Below, piece after piece: positions 1 through 8,814 of a stretch of DNA of 64,000 nucleotides. How positions within the stretch are numbered: position 1 is the stretch's first letter; the number at the start of each line of letters is the position of its first letter. Source of the DNA: Halococcus qingdaonensis (GTDB taxonomy: Archaea > Halobacteriota > Halobacteria > Halobacteriales > Halococcaceae); the NCBI RefSeq assembly GCF_024508235.1, contig NZ_CP101943.1, positions 2,515,112 through 2,579,111 of the forward strand, in the 5' to 3' direction. The notes under the pieces were generated by a model. The model was given only the letters and a program-made list of their open reading frames with translations. It made no database searches and was not told where the DNA came from. The translations under genes and the position numbers were made by a program.

Positions 1-107
1 TCGCGCTCGACCGCGTTGATCGTCTGGCGAGTGACGTCGACGGCCGCCGCGAGGTCGGCCTGGCTCATGTCCGCCCTGTTTCGATGCCGTCGAACCGTGT
101 TTTTCAT
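1..107 (-). CDS. XRE-family HTH regulator (partial, C-terminus outside window)
   Basis: The reverse strand from 107 reads MKNTVRRHRNRADMSQADLA and continues to a recognition-helix-like VTRQTINAVERE before the window edge. This is the compact haloarchaeal/bacterial Xre-type regulator (usually about 70 aa) that binds DNA as a dimer. Its ATG overlaps the TGA of the upstream membrane-protein gene (ATGA, 4 nt), so the two are probably translated together. Such small Xre proteins are commonly partnered with DUF2178 membrane proteins. Only about 35 codons are visible. Confidence 0.85.
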   Translation of the reverse strand, partial: MKNTVRRHRNRADMSQADLAAAVDVTRQTINAVER

Positions 108-520
108 CCGCGATACCGATACCACGCGGCGATGAACAGCGCCACCAGGAACAGTGCGATGTAGCCGTACAGTGCACCTGCGAGTTCCGGAGGAGCCGTG
201 TAGATTCCGGCCCACGCCAGCACTCTAGTGGCTGACGCGCCAATGACCAATACCGCCGCGAAAACATTCAGTGTGGTCATCGCTGTGCGTCGTTCGAGTT
301 CTTGATCGCGCTCGTCGAACAGTGTCAGGGAGGTGCTGCGCCAGATCGCGAGGACGCTGATGATCCCAAGCCAGTACACTGCTTCGCCAACGAATGGATA
401 GCCGATCGATCTGAGGACAAGGCCGATGGCGACGCCGGCGAGGAGTACACCGACCATCACACGTCGGTAACGGCGTCTCTTCGTGAAGCGCTTCCGTCCG
501 GTTGTTTCGGTTTGTGTCAT
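104..520 (-). CDS. DUF2178-type small membrane protein
   Basis: A 138-aa protein with a basic N-terminus (KRFTKRRRYRR) followed by four hydrophobic helices in two pairs, with an acidic stretch FDERDQELERR between the pairs. That DERxxE-type segment between helix pairs is typical of DUF2178 proteins paired with Xre regulators. I chose ATG 520 (MTQTETTG) over the codon at 538, which gives only a short extension. It overlaps the downstream regulator by 4 nt. The function is unknown; a membrane partner or sensor for the regulator is an inference. Confidence 0.75.
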   Translation of the reverse strand: MTQTETTGRKRFTKRRRYRRVMVGVLLAGVAIGLVLRSIGYPFVGEAVYWLGIISVLAIWRSTSLTLFDERDQELERRTAMTTLNVFAAVLVIGASATRVLAWAGIYTAPPELAGALYGYIALFLVALFIAAWYRYRG

Positions 521-525
521 GGTTC

Positions 526-582
526 GTGTGTAAAGCAAACGTTCCGTAAAGCTCGCTTTACAGTAAAGCGTATTTTACACAC
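526..582. promoter_or_regulatory. repeat-rich upstream region with GTAAAGC boxes (probable operator/promoter)
   Basis: Immediately upstream of the DUF2178/Xre operon, GTAAAGC occurs at 546-552, inverted as GCTTTAC at 555-561, direct again at 563-569, with a fourth near-copy at 529-536. An outer inverted pair GTGTGTAAA (526-534) / TTTACACAC (574-582) encloses them. The position fits autoregulation by the Xre protein. No protein-DNA evidence is available. Confidence 0.5.
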
Positions 583-664
583 CATGATAAATCTGTCGCT
601 GTTTGATCTCTGGCTCAGAACGGTCGATCGTACCCGAAACAGAGGCCAATGCTCGTCGACCCAC

Positions 665-2851
665 TCAGGGCGTCGGCGGGTCGCCGTCGTAGGCCGCGTG
701 ATCGGAGTAGAAGTTGAGCATGGCGAACTTGAGCTTCTCCGGCGCGACGTCGAGCAGTTCGGCGCGTTCCTCCTCGGGGAACGTCTCGCGGACGCCGTAC
801 TTGCCCATCTCTCGTCGGCCGCGCTCGGTGTAACGCGCGTCGAGCAGCGCGCGCACGCCGATCTCCTCGGGCGAGCGCAGCACACGCCCGAGCGCCTGCC
901 GCGTCTTGCGGATGGTGGGGATCTCGACGGCGTACTGCCAGCCAGCGCCGTAGGCGGCGTCGTAGGCGTCCTCGACGGCTTCGAGGCGATCGTCGAGATG
1001 CGGGTAGGGGACGCCGACCACGACGACAGTGTGGGCGTCGTTGCCGTCGAAACTCACGCCCTCGGCGAGCGTGCCCCACAGTGAGGTGAAGAGTGCGCCA
1101 TGCTCGCCGGCGGCGAACCGCTCGCGCAGCGGCTCGACGGCCTCGCCCGGTTCGTCGAGATACGTCGTCGCGTTCGTCGCGGCGGCGACCCGATCGTGAT
1201 AGCGCTCGGCCTCGCTGTAACTCGGGAAGAAGAGGAGCGTGTTGCCCGGCGTGAACCGGATCGCGTCGTCGAGCGTGTCGGTGATCGTTCGCTGCACATC
1301 CGTGTCGTCGCGCTCGCTGGCGAACAGCGCCGGCGTGTCGACGGCGAAGGTCCGGCGGCGCTCCTCGGGAAACGTGAGCCCGTAGGCCATCGTTTCCGGC
1401 TCTTCCAGCCCGAGCACGTCGGTGACGACGTCGAACGGCCGCAGCGTCGCGCTCATCAGCACGCTCGCGTGCAGGTTCGCAAAGAGCGGTTCGGTCACGT
1501 CGCGCGGGATCGACGCGAACGACTCCGCACGACCGTAGACCCCGTCGGGCCCCTCGCGCACCGAGATCACGGGATGGCGACCACCGGATGCGCCGTCTTC
1601 GAGCCACGATTCGACGAACCGAGCTGTTTGAAGGGTCTGACACTCTTTCCGGACCTGTGTCTCGCCGTTACGGTATTTCTGGTCGTACTCCCGATCGAGG
1701 GCTGCTCCAAGCGCGAGCGCTGCCTCGACGTCACCCTCGATACCCTGCCCAGTGTAGGCATCGAGAAAGGCGAGCGTGAGGTCGTCGCGCCCCTCGCTGT
1801 TGGCGATCTCCAGGTCCTCCCAGTCCTCGCCGATCTGCTCGCGCTCGCCGAAGCCCAATTCCTCGTCGTAGGTCGAAACGAGCGCCTTCCGGAAGGCGCT
1901 CACGACGTTTCTCGCCTGTGCGGCCCGCGGGTCGTCGCTGTCGTCGCACTCGGCGAGGGCGCTATCGAGAGTCGTCTCGGTGAGTGTTCGGGTGGCGTGT
2001 TCGCGCGCGGCGCTCTCGACGTTGTGGGCCTCGTCGAAGACGGCGATGACGTCCTCCGGATCGCGGCCGAGCCAGCGGAAGAACTGCTCACGGATCACGG
2101 GATCGAGCAGGTGGTGGTAGTTACAGACCACGAGATCCATCTCCTCCATCCCGTCCTTGAGGAGCTCGTAGCCACAGAGGTTCTCCTGCTCTGCGTACTC
2201 GTAGATCTCCTCCGGCGTGCGTACGTCGCTGGCGAGCCACGCGTAGAACGCCTCGGTGTCGACGGTGAGGTTGTTGTAGTAGTGCTCGCAGATCGACTCC
2301 TCGCGCAGTTCCTCGACCTCGCTCTCGACGCTTTCGAGTTCGTCCATCACCGCGCTGCGCGCTTCGGTCGCGTCGCCGTCACCGTCCTGGCTCGCCTCCA
2401 GGAGACTCTCCTCGCGTGCCTCAAGCTCGTCGAGATCCTCCTCGGCGTCGACGAGGTCCTTCGTGCTGTCGCGCAGCACCTGACACTCCTCGTAGTCGAC
2501 GTCGATGTGACACATCGAGGATTTCCCCTTGAACACCGTCGCGCGGAGCGGTTCGCGGTCGTTGATCGCGCGGGCGTCGGCGACGAACTGGCGCATCTGC
2601 TGGTGGACGTTCGTCGTGATCACGACGGTCTTGTCCTCCTCGCGGGCGAACTCCAGGGCGGGCACGAGCGCCGAGAGCGTCTTGCCCGTGCCGCAGGCGC
2701 CCTCGAAGAGGACGTCCGTTTCCGCTCCGAGCGCGTCGTGGATGCGTTCGATCGCCTCGCGCTGGTTCTCGTACGGCGACTCGTAGGGAAAGAACCGGAG
2801 GGGGGACGCGTCGGCAGCCACAGTGGTGAAGACTGGCGCGCCATCGATCAT
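665..2851 (-). CDS. XPD/Rad3/DinG-like Fe-S ATP-dependent DNA helicase
   Basis: A 728-aa superfamily-2 helicase. Visible motifs are Walker A GACGTGKT (residues 51-58) and Walker B DEAH (273-276), with a helicase C-terminal part containing VLMSATL and near the end QALGRVLRS (motif VI). Cysteines at about 114, 123, 188 and 226 are spaced like the 4Fe-4S ligands of XPD/DinG. Between the second and third lies an acidic coiled-coil insertion (about residues 130-186). It probably unwinds DNA 5' to 3' in repair. Haloarchaea carry several Rad3-type paralogues, so I give no symbol. It stands alone, 38 nt from the CDF gene start side. Confidence 0.85.
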   Translation of the reverse strand: MIDGAPVFTTVAADASPLRFFPYESPYENQREAIERIHDALGAETDVLFEGACGTGKTLSALVPALEFAREEDKTVVITTNVHQQMRQFVADARAINDREPLRATVFKGKSSMCHIDVDYEECQVLRDSTKDLVDAEEDLDELEAREESLLEASQDGDGDATEARSAVMDELESVESEVEELREESICEHYYNNLTVDTEAFYAWLASDVRTPEEIYEYAEQENLCGYELLKDGMEEMDLVVCNYHHLLDPVIREQFFRWLGRDPEDVIAVFDEAHNVESAAREHATRTLTETTLDSALAECDDSDDPRAAQARNVVSAFRKALVSTYDEELGFGEREQIGEDWEDLEIANSEGRDDLTLAFLDAYTGQGIEGDVEAALALGAALDREYDQKYRNGETQVRKECQTLQTARFVESWLEDGASGGRHPVISVREGPDGVYGRAESFASIPRDVTEPLFANLHASVLMSATLRPFDVVTDVLGLEEPETMAYGLTFPEERRRTFAVDTPALFASERDDTDVQRTITDTLDDAIRFTPGNTLLFFPSYSEAERYHDRVAAATNATTYLDEPGEAVEPLRERFAAGEHGALFTSLWGTLAEGVSFDGNDAHTVVVVGVPYPHLDDRLEAVEDAYDAAYGAGWQYAVEIPTIRKTRQALGRVLRSPEEIGVRALLDARYTERGRREMGKYGVRETFPEEERAELLDVAPEKLKFAMLNFYSDHAAYDGDPPTP

Positions 2852-2890
2852 AAGGATTTGCGTACCGCGGCGGAAGTGGTCTCGTGCGCG

Positions 2891-3832
2891 CTACACTTCG
2901 GGCTCGATATAGACCTTCTGTACCTGCGGGTTGGTCGCCACGAGCGCGTCCTCGATCTCGGTGATCCGCTCGTCGATCGACGTGGTTTCGAGACGCGGAT
3001 CGAACTCGACGTCGCCGGTCACGATGACCTCCTCGGGGCCGAAGTAGACGGTCCGGAAATCGACGACGGTCTCGACGCCGCTCCAGCCAGCGACGAGTTC
3101 GCGCAGTTCGCGCTCCTCGGCAGCCGGCAGGCTCTCGCCGAGCAGGAGGCGCTTGTTCTCCCACGCGAGCGCGACCGCGAAGCCCATCAGGAGGAGGCCG
3201 ATGAGCAGGGCGGCGACCGCGTCGTAGAGCGGATTGCCCGTGATCCGACTGAGGAACACCCCGAACAGCGCCAGCCCCGCGCCGCTTATCGCGATGGTGT
3301 CCTCGGTCAGTGCCGTCAGCGTGGTCACGTCGCTCGTCTTCCGGAACGCCTCGCGAAAGCCGCTCCAGCCGTGGTCGTCGATCTGACGGCGCATCGCCGT
3401 GTAGGCTTTCTTCAGCGCGTAGCTCTCGAAGGCGATCGCACCGACGAGCACCGCGTAGTTGACCCAGACGCCGGGGAAGGTCACGCCCAGCAGGCTGACC
3501 GCACCCGTGCCCGGTGGGTGTGGATGGACGATCGCGTCGTAGCCGTGTTTCGCGCTCTCCCAGCCCGCGATGCCGAAGAGGAGTACCGAGACGAGGAAGC
3601 TATAGAAGAACTGTGCTTTCCCGTAGCCGAACGGATGCTCGCGGTTGGCCTCCTTCTCCCCGTACCGGATCCCGATGAGCAGGAAGATCTGGTTGCCCGT
3701 ATCGGAGATCGAGTGGTAGGTCTCGGACAGCATCGCGGCGCTGCCGGTGAGGAGAAAGCCGGCGAATTTCAGCACGGCGATGGCTCCGTTGGCGACGAGA
3801 GCGGCGATGACGACGGATCTGCTTTCTGCCAT
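2891..3832 (-). CDS. cation diffusion facilitator (CDF) transporter
   Basis: A 313-aa membrane protein. It starts MAESRSVVIAALVANGAIAV (ATG 3832; the longer frame to 3859 adds 9 basic codons) and has about six TM segments. The metal site SETYHSISDTGNQ lies in TM2 and a second acidic site, TEDTIAIS, later in the protein. The last 90 residues form a soluble ferredoxin-like domain (VVDFRTVYFGPEEVIVTGD) typical of CDF efflux proteins. Probably exports Zn, Fe or Mn in exchange for protons. The ion cannot be told from the sequence. Confidence 0.85.
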   Translation of the reverse strand: MAESRSVVIAALVANGAIAVLKFAGFLLTGSAAMLSETYHSISDTGNQIFLLIGIRYGEKEANREHPFGYGKAQFFYSFLVSVLLFGIAGWESAKHGYDAIVHPHPPGTGAVSLLGVTFPGVWVNYAVLVGAIAFESYALKKAYTAMRRQIDDHGWSGFREAFRKTSDVTTLTALTEDTIAISGAGLALFGVFLSRITGNPLYDAVAALLIGLLLMGFAVALAWENKRLLLGESLPAAEERELRELVAGWSGVETVVDFRTVYFGPEEVIVTGDVEFDPRLETTSIDERITEIEDALVATNPQVQKVYIEPEV

Positions 3833-3892
3833 TGCCCGCCCTGCTCGCGCCGTTCGCAAAGGACTTTCTACGTACCAGTAGCCACTAGCCGG

Positions 3893-4546
3893 CTACTCGG
3901 CACAAAGCGCCACGAAGTTCCGCAGGATTCGCAGGCCGGTCTCGCCGCTTTTCTCGGGGTGGAACTGTGTGCCGAAGACGGTGCCCGACTCGTCGGCGAC
4001 GATGCTCGGGAACCGCGACCCGTACTCGGTGCTGGCGACGGTCGCATCCTCGTCGTCGGGTGCTGCGTAGTAGGAGTGGACGAAGTAGGCGTACTCGCCA
4101 TTGACACCTTCGACGAGCGGGTGGTCACGCTCGACGGCCAGTTCGTTCCAGCCCATGTGGGGCACTTTCAGATCGCCGGTGAACCGCCGGTTGCGACCGG
4201 GGATCAGATCGAGTCCTTCGACCTCGCCCTCACCGGCGCGGTCGGCCTCCTCGCTCGTGGTCAGCAGCATCTGCATGCCGAGACAGATGCCGAACACCGG
4301 CGTGCCGTCGTCCGCCGCCTCCAGGAGAGCCTCCCGATATGGCCCGGCGTTCTCGACGCCCTCACGGAACGCGCCGACTCCCGGAAGAACGATGCCGTCG
4401 GCGGCGGTGAATTCCGCCGAATCGTCGGAAACGTCCACGCTGGCCCCAGCGCGTTCGAGACCGCGCGTCACGCTCCGGAGGTTACCGAGCCCGTAATCGA
4501 CGACGGCCACCGACGCCGTCGCCTGCTGGGCGTGTCCCGTGCTCAT
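3893..4546 (-). CDS. hisH: imidazole glycerol phosphate synthase, glutaminase subunit HisH
   Basis: A 217-aa class-I glutamine amidotransferase. It starts with VAVVDYGLGNLRSV, contains the oxyanion/nucleophile motif FGICLGMQ with catalytic Cys, and carries GTQFHPEKSG with the catalytic His and Glu near the C-terminus. It hydrolyses glutamine and channels ammonia to HisF in histidine synthesis. hisF is not in the window, so the genes are dispersed. ATG 4546 (MSTGHAQQ) was chosen over 4597 because the upstream part is basic and unlike the family. Confidence 0.92.
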   Translation of the reverse strand: MSTGHAQQATASVAVVDYGLGNLRSVTRGLERAGASVDVSDDSAEFTAADGIVLPGVGAFREGVENAGPYREALLEAADDGTPVFGICLGMQMLLTTSEEADRAGEGEVEGLDLIPGRNRRFTGDLKVPHMGWNELAVERDHPLVEGVNGEYAYFVHSYYAAPDDEDATVASTEYGSRFPSIVADESGTVFGTQFHPEKSGETGLRILRNFVALCAE

Positions 4547-4679
4547 ACGAGCCGCACGCACCGCGCTGGCAAAGCGGTTTGGTATCGCGACAATCACACC
4601 GATCCACTTCGCGCAGCGGCCCCGAATTCGTCCGCTTTAGAATTTCTACTCGTGCATCGGTGGAATGCGATAGTCGCGA

Positions 4680-5282
4680 TCAGAACCCGCCGAGACGCGA
4701 CTGGCCGTCGCCCTCGCCCGCACCGACGACGCCGGCTGCCGTGGCGATCGTCTCGGTAAAGGTCTCCTTCTGTGAGCCGTCGTAGAGCGTCGCCGCCGGG
4801 TGGACGCAGACGAGCACTCGCTGTGGCGTTCCGTCGATCCGTGCTTCCTCGATGGAGCCCGCCTCCTCCGTCACGCGCGCGTCGCGCCCGAGCAGGTGTT
4901 CGGTCGGGACCTTCCCGAGCGTGACGACGAGCTCGGGATCGACGGTCGCGATCTCTTGCTCCAGAAACTCCCGACAGTTCGAGAGCTCGTCGGTGTGGGG
5001 ATCGCGGTTGTCCGGCGGATGACAGCGCACGCAGTTGGTGATGCGGATGTCCTCGCGGCCGAGCCCGGCGTCGCGCAGCGCGTCGTCGAGGACCGTCCCG
5101 CTCCGACCGATGAACGGCTCGCCGGTCTCGTCCTCGTTCTCGCCCGGCCCCTCGCCGACGAACAGCAGCTCGGCGTCGTCCGGTCCGTCGCCGTTGACGA
5201 TGCGACTCCGCGACTCGCAGAGTGCGGGACAGCGCTCGCAGGAATCGACCTCCAGCCCGTCCATGTGGCCCGTTTCGCTCAC
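4680..5282 (-). CDS. family-4 uracil-DNA glycosylase (Fe-S)
   Basis: A 200-aa protein with motif A GEGPGENEDETGEPFIGRSG and motif B HPAATLYDGS. Cys pairs (CERCPALC near the N-terminus; CVRCHPPDN and SNC in the middle) match the four 4Fe-4S ligands of thermophile/haloarchaeal family-4 UDGs. It removes uracil from DNA to start base-excision repair. Nothing unusual in length or residues. Confidence 0.92.
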   Translation of the reverse strand: MSETGHMDGLEVDSCERCPALCESRSRIVNGDGPDDAELLFVGEGPGENEDETGEPFIGRSGTVLDDALRDAGLGREDIRITNCVRCHPPDNRDPHTDELSNCREFLEQEIATVDPELVVTLGKVPTEHLLGRDARVTEEAGSIEEARIDGTPQRVLVCVHPAATLYDGSQKETFTETIATAAGVVGAGEGDGQSRLGGF

Positions 5283-5370
5283 ATACAGGGTGGGACGCGA
5301 CAGGTCTTAACCGTCCGGCTTTGGTGTGCTCCCCGTTTCTCCTTCGCTTCGACTGCGGTCGGCGCGCGCT

Positions 5371-5403
5371 CGCGTTCGGTGCTCACGACGAGCACCGAAC
5401 GCG
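5371..5403. repeat. perfect 14-bp inverted repeat, 5-nt loop
   Basis: CGCGTTCGGTGCTC at 5371-5384 and its exact reverse complement at 5390-5403, separated by ACGAC. It would form a stable hairpin in DNA or RNA. No T-tract follows, so it is not a simple intrinsic terminator. Confidence 0.85.
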
Positions 5404-5444
5404 AATACTGTGCGAGGTCTGCACGAGCACGGCGAGTGCAGGCT

Positions 5445-5465
5445 CGTCAGAACGGAGTTCTGACG
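5445..5465. repeat. 9-bp hairpin with GGA triloop
   Basis: CGTCAGAAC (5445-5453), GGA, GTTCTGACG (5457-5465): a perfect stem closed by C-G over a GGA loop. The same architecture recurs at 21507-21527. Confidence 0.8.
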
Positions 5466-5641
5466 GTGGATGAGTGAGCGACCGAAGGGAGTGAGCGAAT
5501 CGGTTGGGGAGGCGTGTGGGCGGTGCGGGGCGGTTGCGGTTTCTCATCGTCGTCAGCATTCGCGGTTTTCGCGCGGTTTCGAGATAGCGATGATATTAGC
5601 CCGAATCGGCCGTCGCTACCCGTCTTCGATTCGTCAGTCGA

Positions 5642-6190
5642 TCAGGAATCGGCGGCACGGGCGGCCAGTCGGGCGACCCGCAGCGGCTCGGGCCGTCCGC
5701 CCTCGGGTGTGAATCCTCGAACGACCGCTTCGGCATCGCCCCCATCGATCCCAACGCTTCTGACGAACAGCGTCTCGTCGTTGACCGAGCATCGATGGCG
5801 CGGCGGCTGTGCACGATACGTGTCGAGCCGTGTCGCGAGCCCATCGCCGGAAAATTCTGATCGAAGCGCTGGTTCCAGACCCGGACTCTCCTCGAAGGAA
5901 ATCGAGAGCACGGGCATCTCCGTCGCGTCGTGAAGATGCTTGAGGTCGAGAACGTTGTACCACGCGGGCGCGATGCCCGAGACGAAGAGATAGTTCACGT
6001 CCGCACGGTCGAGGCGGTCGTGGAGGGCGACGATAGCCTCGGTGGCGTCGGTGCCGCCGACGGTACAGGAGCCGAGAACGAACCCGTCGACGACGCGGCT
6101 GGCCCGGACGACCGCGCCGGCAAGCGTGCTCCGGCCGCGCTCGCCCCGGTAGGATTCGGCGATCCCGAGCGCGCGCGTCCCGGCTTTCAC
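5642..6190 (-). CDS. DUF99 family protein (endonuclease V-like fold)
   Basis: A 182-aa archaeal protein starting at GTG 6190 (MKAGTRALGIAES), with the family's DGFVLGSCTVGGTDATEAI block and SGIAPAWYNVLDL motif. DUF99 is structurally related to the RNase H-like endonuclease V family, but its activity is not established. The start overlaps the stop of the small DUF5786 gene (GTGA), implying co-translation. Confidence 0.85.
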   Translation of the reverse strand: MKAGTRALGIAESYRGERGRSTLAGAVVRASRVVDGFVLGSCTVGGTDATEAIVALHDRLDRADVNYLFVSGIAPAWYNVLDLKHLHDATEMPVLSISFEESPGLEPALRSEFSGDGLATRLDTYRAQPPRHRCSVNDETLFVRSVGIDGGDAEAVVRGFTPEGGRPEPLRVARLAARAADS

Positions 6191-6366
6191 TCCTCTTTGA
6201 TGTCTTCGAGTTTGTCGAGTAGCTCGTCGTTCGATGTGTCGAACTCGAAGTTCACCTCGCCCGCGTGCGCTTCTTCCTCGGTTTTGAGCCCGTCTTCGTC
6301 GTCCTCGAAATCGGTGTCGTACTCCTGATTCCCCTGTTCGGATTCATCGTAGCTCCCAAAGCCCAT
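6187..6366 (-). CDS. DUF5786 small acidic protein
   Basis: A 59-aa very acidic protein beginning MGFGSYDESEQGNQEYDTD and ending in a short charged helix (NDELLDKLEDIKEE). This is the haloarchaeal DUF5786 signature; the function is unknown. ATG 6366 is chosen because the conserved MGFGSYDES begins there. First gene of the pair with DUF99. Confidence 0.85.
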   Translation of the reverse strand: MGFGSYDESEQGNQEYDTDFEDDEDGLKTEEEAHAGEVNFEFDTSNDELLDKLEDIKEE

Positions 6367-6457
6367 ACGTGGACTACGGGAAGGCAACGGAAAAATCGTT
6401 TGTCAGCTTTCAGTCGTTTTTCGGCAGCCTCAAAACGCTCGCTCCCCCACGATCGGC

Positions 6458-7066
6458 ATGGCCGTCCACACCGTCACGGAGGGCGCAGAGACGTTCACGG
6501 CGAACGTCTATCTCGTCACGGGCGAGCGCACAGTGCTGATCGACGCCGGAACGATGGCCGGCGTCGAGGACGTCGTCGCCGAGCACACCGACGAACTCGA
6601 CGCGGTCGTCCTCACGCACCAGCACGGCGATCACGTCGGCGAACTCGACGCCGTGCTCGATCGTTTCGATGCCGACCTGCTCGCCTACGGGGATCACCCA
6701 CGACGAACGACGCAAATCGACGACGGCGACACTGTCGCTATCGGTGACGGGCAGTTCGACGTGATCCACACGCCGGGTCACGCCGACGATCACGTCTCGC
6801 TGGTCTCCGAGGACACGATCTTCTCCGGCGACGTCGTGGTCCACGACGACGGCGCGTTCGACGACGGCAGCTTCGGCCGCACGGACAGCCCTGGCCAGTC
6901 CAGAGACGTGCTCATCGAGAGCATCGAGCGGATCCTCGACCGACTGCCCGAGAGCGTCGAACGGATGTACGCGGGTCACGGCGACGAGTTCCACGGCGAT
7001 GTGCGCGCGGTGATCGAGCGGGCGCTCGAACGCGCCGAGCGCCGCGAACCGAAATATTCCGACTAA
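6458..7066 (+). CDS. MBL-fold metallo-hydrolase
   Basis: A 202-aa metallo-beta-lactamase fold protein with the dinuclear-metal motif HQHGDH, followed by HTPGHADDHVSL, FSGDVVV and a C-terminal YAGHGDEF. It belongs to the glyoxalase II-like hydrolase group; the substrate is unknown. Runs convergently to the DoxX gene with a 7-nt gap. Confidence 0.88.
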   Translation: MAVHTVTEGAETFTANVYLVTGERTVLIDAGTMAGVEDVVAEHTDELDAVVLTHQHGDHVGELDAVLDRFDADLLAYGDHPRRTTQIDDGDTVAIGDGQFDVIHTPGHADDHVSLVSEDTIFSGDVVVHDDGAFDDGSFGRTDSPGQSRDVLIESIERILDRLPESVERMYAGHGDEFHGDVRAVIERALERAERREPKYSD

Positions 7067-7073
7067 AAACGAC

Positions 7074-7445
7074 TCAGTTCTCTTCGGGGCCGCGTCCGAG
7101 GAAGAAGAGCGCGCCGCCGAGCATCGCGGTGTTCTTCAGGAAGTGGATCAGCTGGCCATCGCGCTCCTCCTCGTCCATGTTCCAGAAGTCGTGCATCGTC
7201 GGCGTGACGCCGACGAGAAACGCCGCGATTGCGCCGCCAGCGAGACGCGGCGCGCGCCCGAGAACGGTGGCGATGCCGCCGAACAGGAGCATGACGCTCG
7301 ATAGCGGCACGAGGCGGTCGGCCGCCGGCACACCCTTCGAATCGGCGTAGGCGCTCATTCCCTCGATGTCGCGCAGGTTGTCGATCGCCGTGTAGGCGAG
7401 CACGCCACCGAACAGCGCGCGTCCGAGCGTTTCGAGCCGTCCCAT
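7074..7445 (-). CDS. DoxX family membrane protein
   Basis: A 123-aa four-TM protein of the DoxX/SURF4 superfamily: MGRLETLGRALFGGVLAY at the N-terminus and GVTPTMHDFWNM between TM3 and TM4. It closely resembles the protein at 57209-57595 (shared AxDNxRDxEG, YADSKGVP, LLFGG, HDFWNM and QxIHFLKN blocks). Role unknown; DoxX relatives occur in thiol/quinone stress and sulfur metabolism. The 121 nt downstream of sufS give it a possible common transcript with that gene. Confidence 0.85.
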   Translation of the reverse strand: MGRLETLGRALFGGVLAYTAIDNLRDIEGMSAYADSKGVPAADRLVPLSSVMLLFGGIATVLGRAPRLAGGAIAAFLVGVTPTMHDFWNMDEEERDGQLIHFLKNTAMLGGALFFLGRGPEEN

Positions 7446-7566
7446 CAGCGGATCGCCTCCCGCGACTGTTCGTCGTATCGAGCCGCGAACACAGTGGTCG
7501 ATATCACGATACAGTCGTTCGGTGCGGGACTCACATAGCCCTTGCCAAACGCGACGAATCCGCCGA

Positions 7567-8814
7567 TCAGGCGAACAGCTCGCGCGCCTCGTCGATAGCG
7601 GCGATCAGCTCGTCGACCTCGTCTTTCGTGTTGTAGAGGTAGAACGACGCGCGTGCCGAAGCCGCCGTCCCCAGGACGTCGTGAAGCGGCTGCGTACAGT
7701 GATCGCCCGGCCGGATCGCCACGGCGTGGTCGTTCATGATGCTCGCGAGATCGTGGGCGTGGACGCCGTCGAGGTTGAACGAGACGAGTCCCGCGCGCTC
7801 GTCGGCCGGCGGCCCGTAGATCTCGATATCGTCGAACTCCTCTAACCTCCCCATCGCGTATTCGACGAGCTCGCGCTCGTGGCGTTCGATGCGGTCGAGA
7901 CCGACGTCGTCGAGGTAGTCGGCGGCCTCTGCGAGCGCGATTCCCTCGGCGATCGGCGGCGTACCGGCCTCGAATTTCTCGGGCACGTCCGCCCACGTCG
8001 TGCGGTCGAACTCCACCTTGCGAACCATCCCGCCGCCGTACATGAACGGCTCCATCGCCGCCAGCAGCTCCTTCTTGCCGTAGAGCCCGCCGATACCCGT
8101 TGGTCCACACATCTTGTGGCCCGAGAAGGCGTAGAAATCCACGTCCAGCTCCTCGACATCGACGGAGTGGTGGGGAACGGCCTGTGCGCCGTCGGCGAAG
8201 ATGAAGCTGTCCTCGGCGTGGGCGAGATCGGCGAGCTCGGCGATGGGGTTGATGGTTCCAAGCGTGTTCGAGACGTGTGCCACGGAGACCATCTCCGTGT
8301 TCGGGCCGATCAGTTCGCGCGCGTGATCCATGTTCAGGCGGCCCGCCTCGTCGACGCCGATGAACGTCAGGTCGGCTCCCGTCCGTTTGGCGATCTGCTG
8401 CCACGTGACCAGCGAGGAGTGGTGTTCCATCTCCGTGAGCACGACCTCGTCGCCGGGTTCGAGCTCGCGCAGTCCCCAGCCGTAGGCCACGAGGTTCAGC
8501 CCCTCGGTCGTGTTCTTCGTGAAGACCATCTCCTCGCGGCCACCCGAGGCCCCGACGAACTCGGCGAGGCGGTCGTGGGCGTTCTCGTAGGCCAGCGAGG
8601 CCTCCTGGCTCAGATGGTGGATGCCCCGGTGGACGTTCGCGTTCGTCTCCCGGTAGTAGTCGCTCATCGCGTCGACGACGCGGTCGGGCGTCTGGCTCGT
8701 GGCGGCGTTGTCGAGATAGACGACGCGCTGACCGTCGCCGACGTCGCGTTCGAGGATCGGGAACTCGTCCCTGATGCGCCCGATATCGAGCGGCTCCTCG
8801 GATCGAGTGCTCAT
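7567..8814 (-). CDS. sufS: cysteine desulfurase, SufS type
   Basis: A 415-aa PLP enzyme. YLDNAATSQTP sits at the N-terminus, the PLP lysine in SGHKMCGPTG (about K234), and the active-site Cys in AIRPGDHCTQPL (about C373) with the short loop of group-II enzymes. It mobilises sulfur from cysteine for Fe-S assembly. No other suf genes are adjacent. A 489-codon frame over the same DNA is a shadow with an implausible arginine-rich product. Confidence 0.92.
   Translation of the reverse strand: MSTRSEEPLDIGRIRDEFPILERDVGDGQRVVYLDNAATSQTPDRVVDAMSDYYRETNANVHRGIHHLSQEASLAYENAHDRLAEFVGASGGREEMVFTKNTTEGLNLVAYGWGLRELEPGDEVVLTEMEHHSSLVTWQQIAKRTGADLTFIGVDEAGRLNMDHARELIGPNTEMVSVAHVSNTLGTINPIAELADLAHAEDSFIFADGAQAVPHHSVDVEELDVDFYAFSGHKMCGPTGIGGLYGKKELLAAMEPFMYGGGMVRKVEFDRTTWADVPEKFEAGTPPIAEGIALAEAADYLDDVGLDRIERHERELVEYAMGRLEEFDDIEIYGPPADERAGLVSFNLDGVHAHDLASIMNDHAVAIRPGDHCTQPLHDVLGTAASARASFYLYNTKDEVDELIAAIDEARELFA

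Larger units (their letters stand above)
5283..5641. other. gene-free intergenic stretch with hairpins and a haloarchaeal-type repeat
   Basis: About 360 bp without a credible gene; the short open frames here have no family resemblance. It contains two perfect inverted repeats (5371-5403 and 5445-5465, listed separately) and, at 5466-5540, a G/A-rich segment with repeated GTGAGCGA/AGTGAGCGAA and CGGTTGGGGAGG words of the sort scattered through haloarchaeal intergenic DNA. It may end the transcript of the flanking gene 5642-6190 or be a mobile-repeat relic. Confidence 0.6.

Noticed and set aside
1100-4759. Plus-strand open frame of 1219 codons
   Set aside because: It lies antisense to the helicase, CDF and hisH genes, which have clear motifs. 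The frame is open only because of GC-rich codon structure; its product has no recognisable domain.
5371-5465. Possible CRISPR repeat-spacer or tRNA-like structure
   Set aside because: The inverted repeats are single copies with different sequences and no regular spacing; no cloverleaf can be drawn.
5470-5960. Several 80-140-codon frames around 5.5-5.9 kb on both strands
   Set aside because: They overlap the DUF99 gene or intergenic repeats and show no family motif or consistent codon use.
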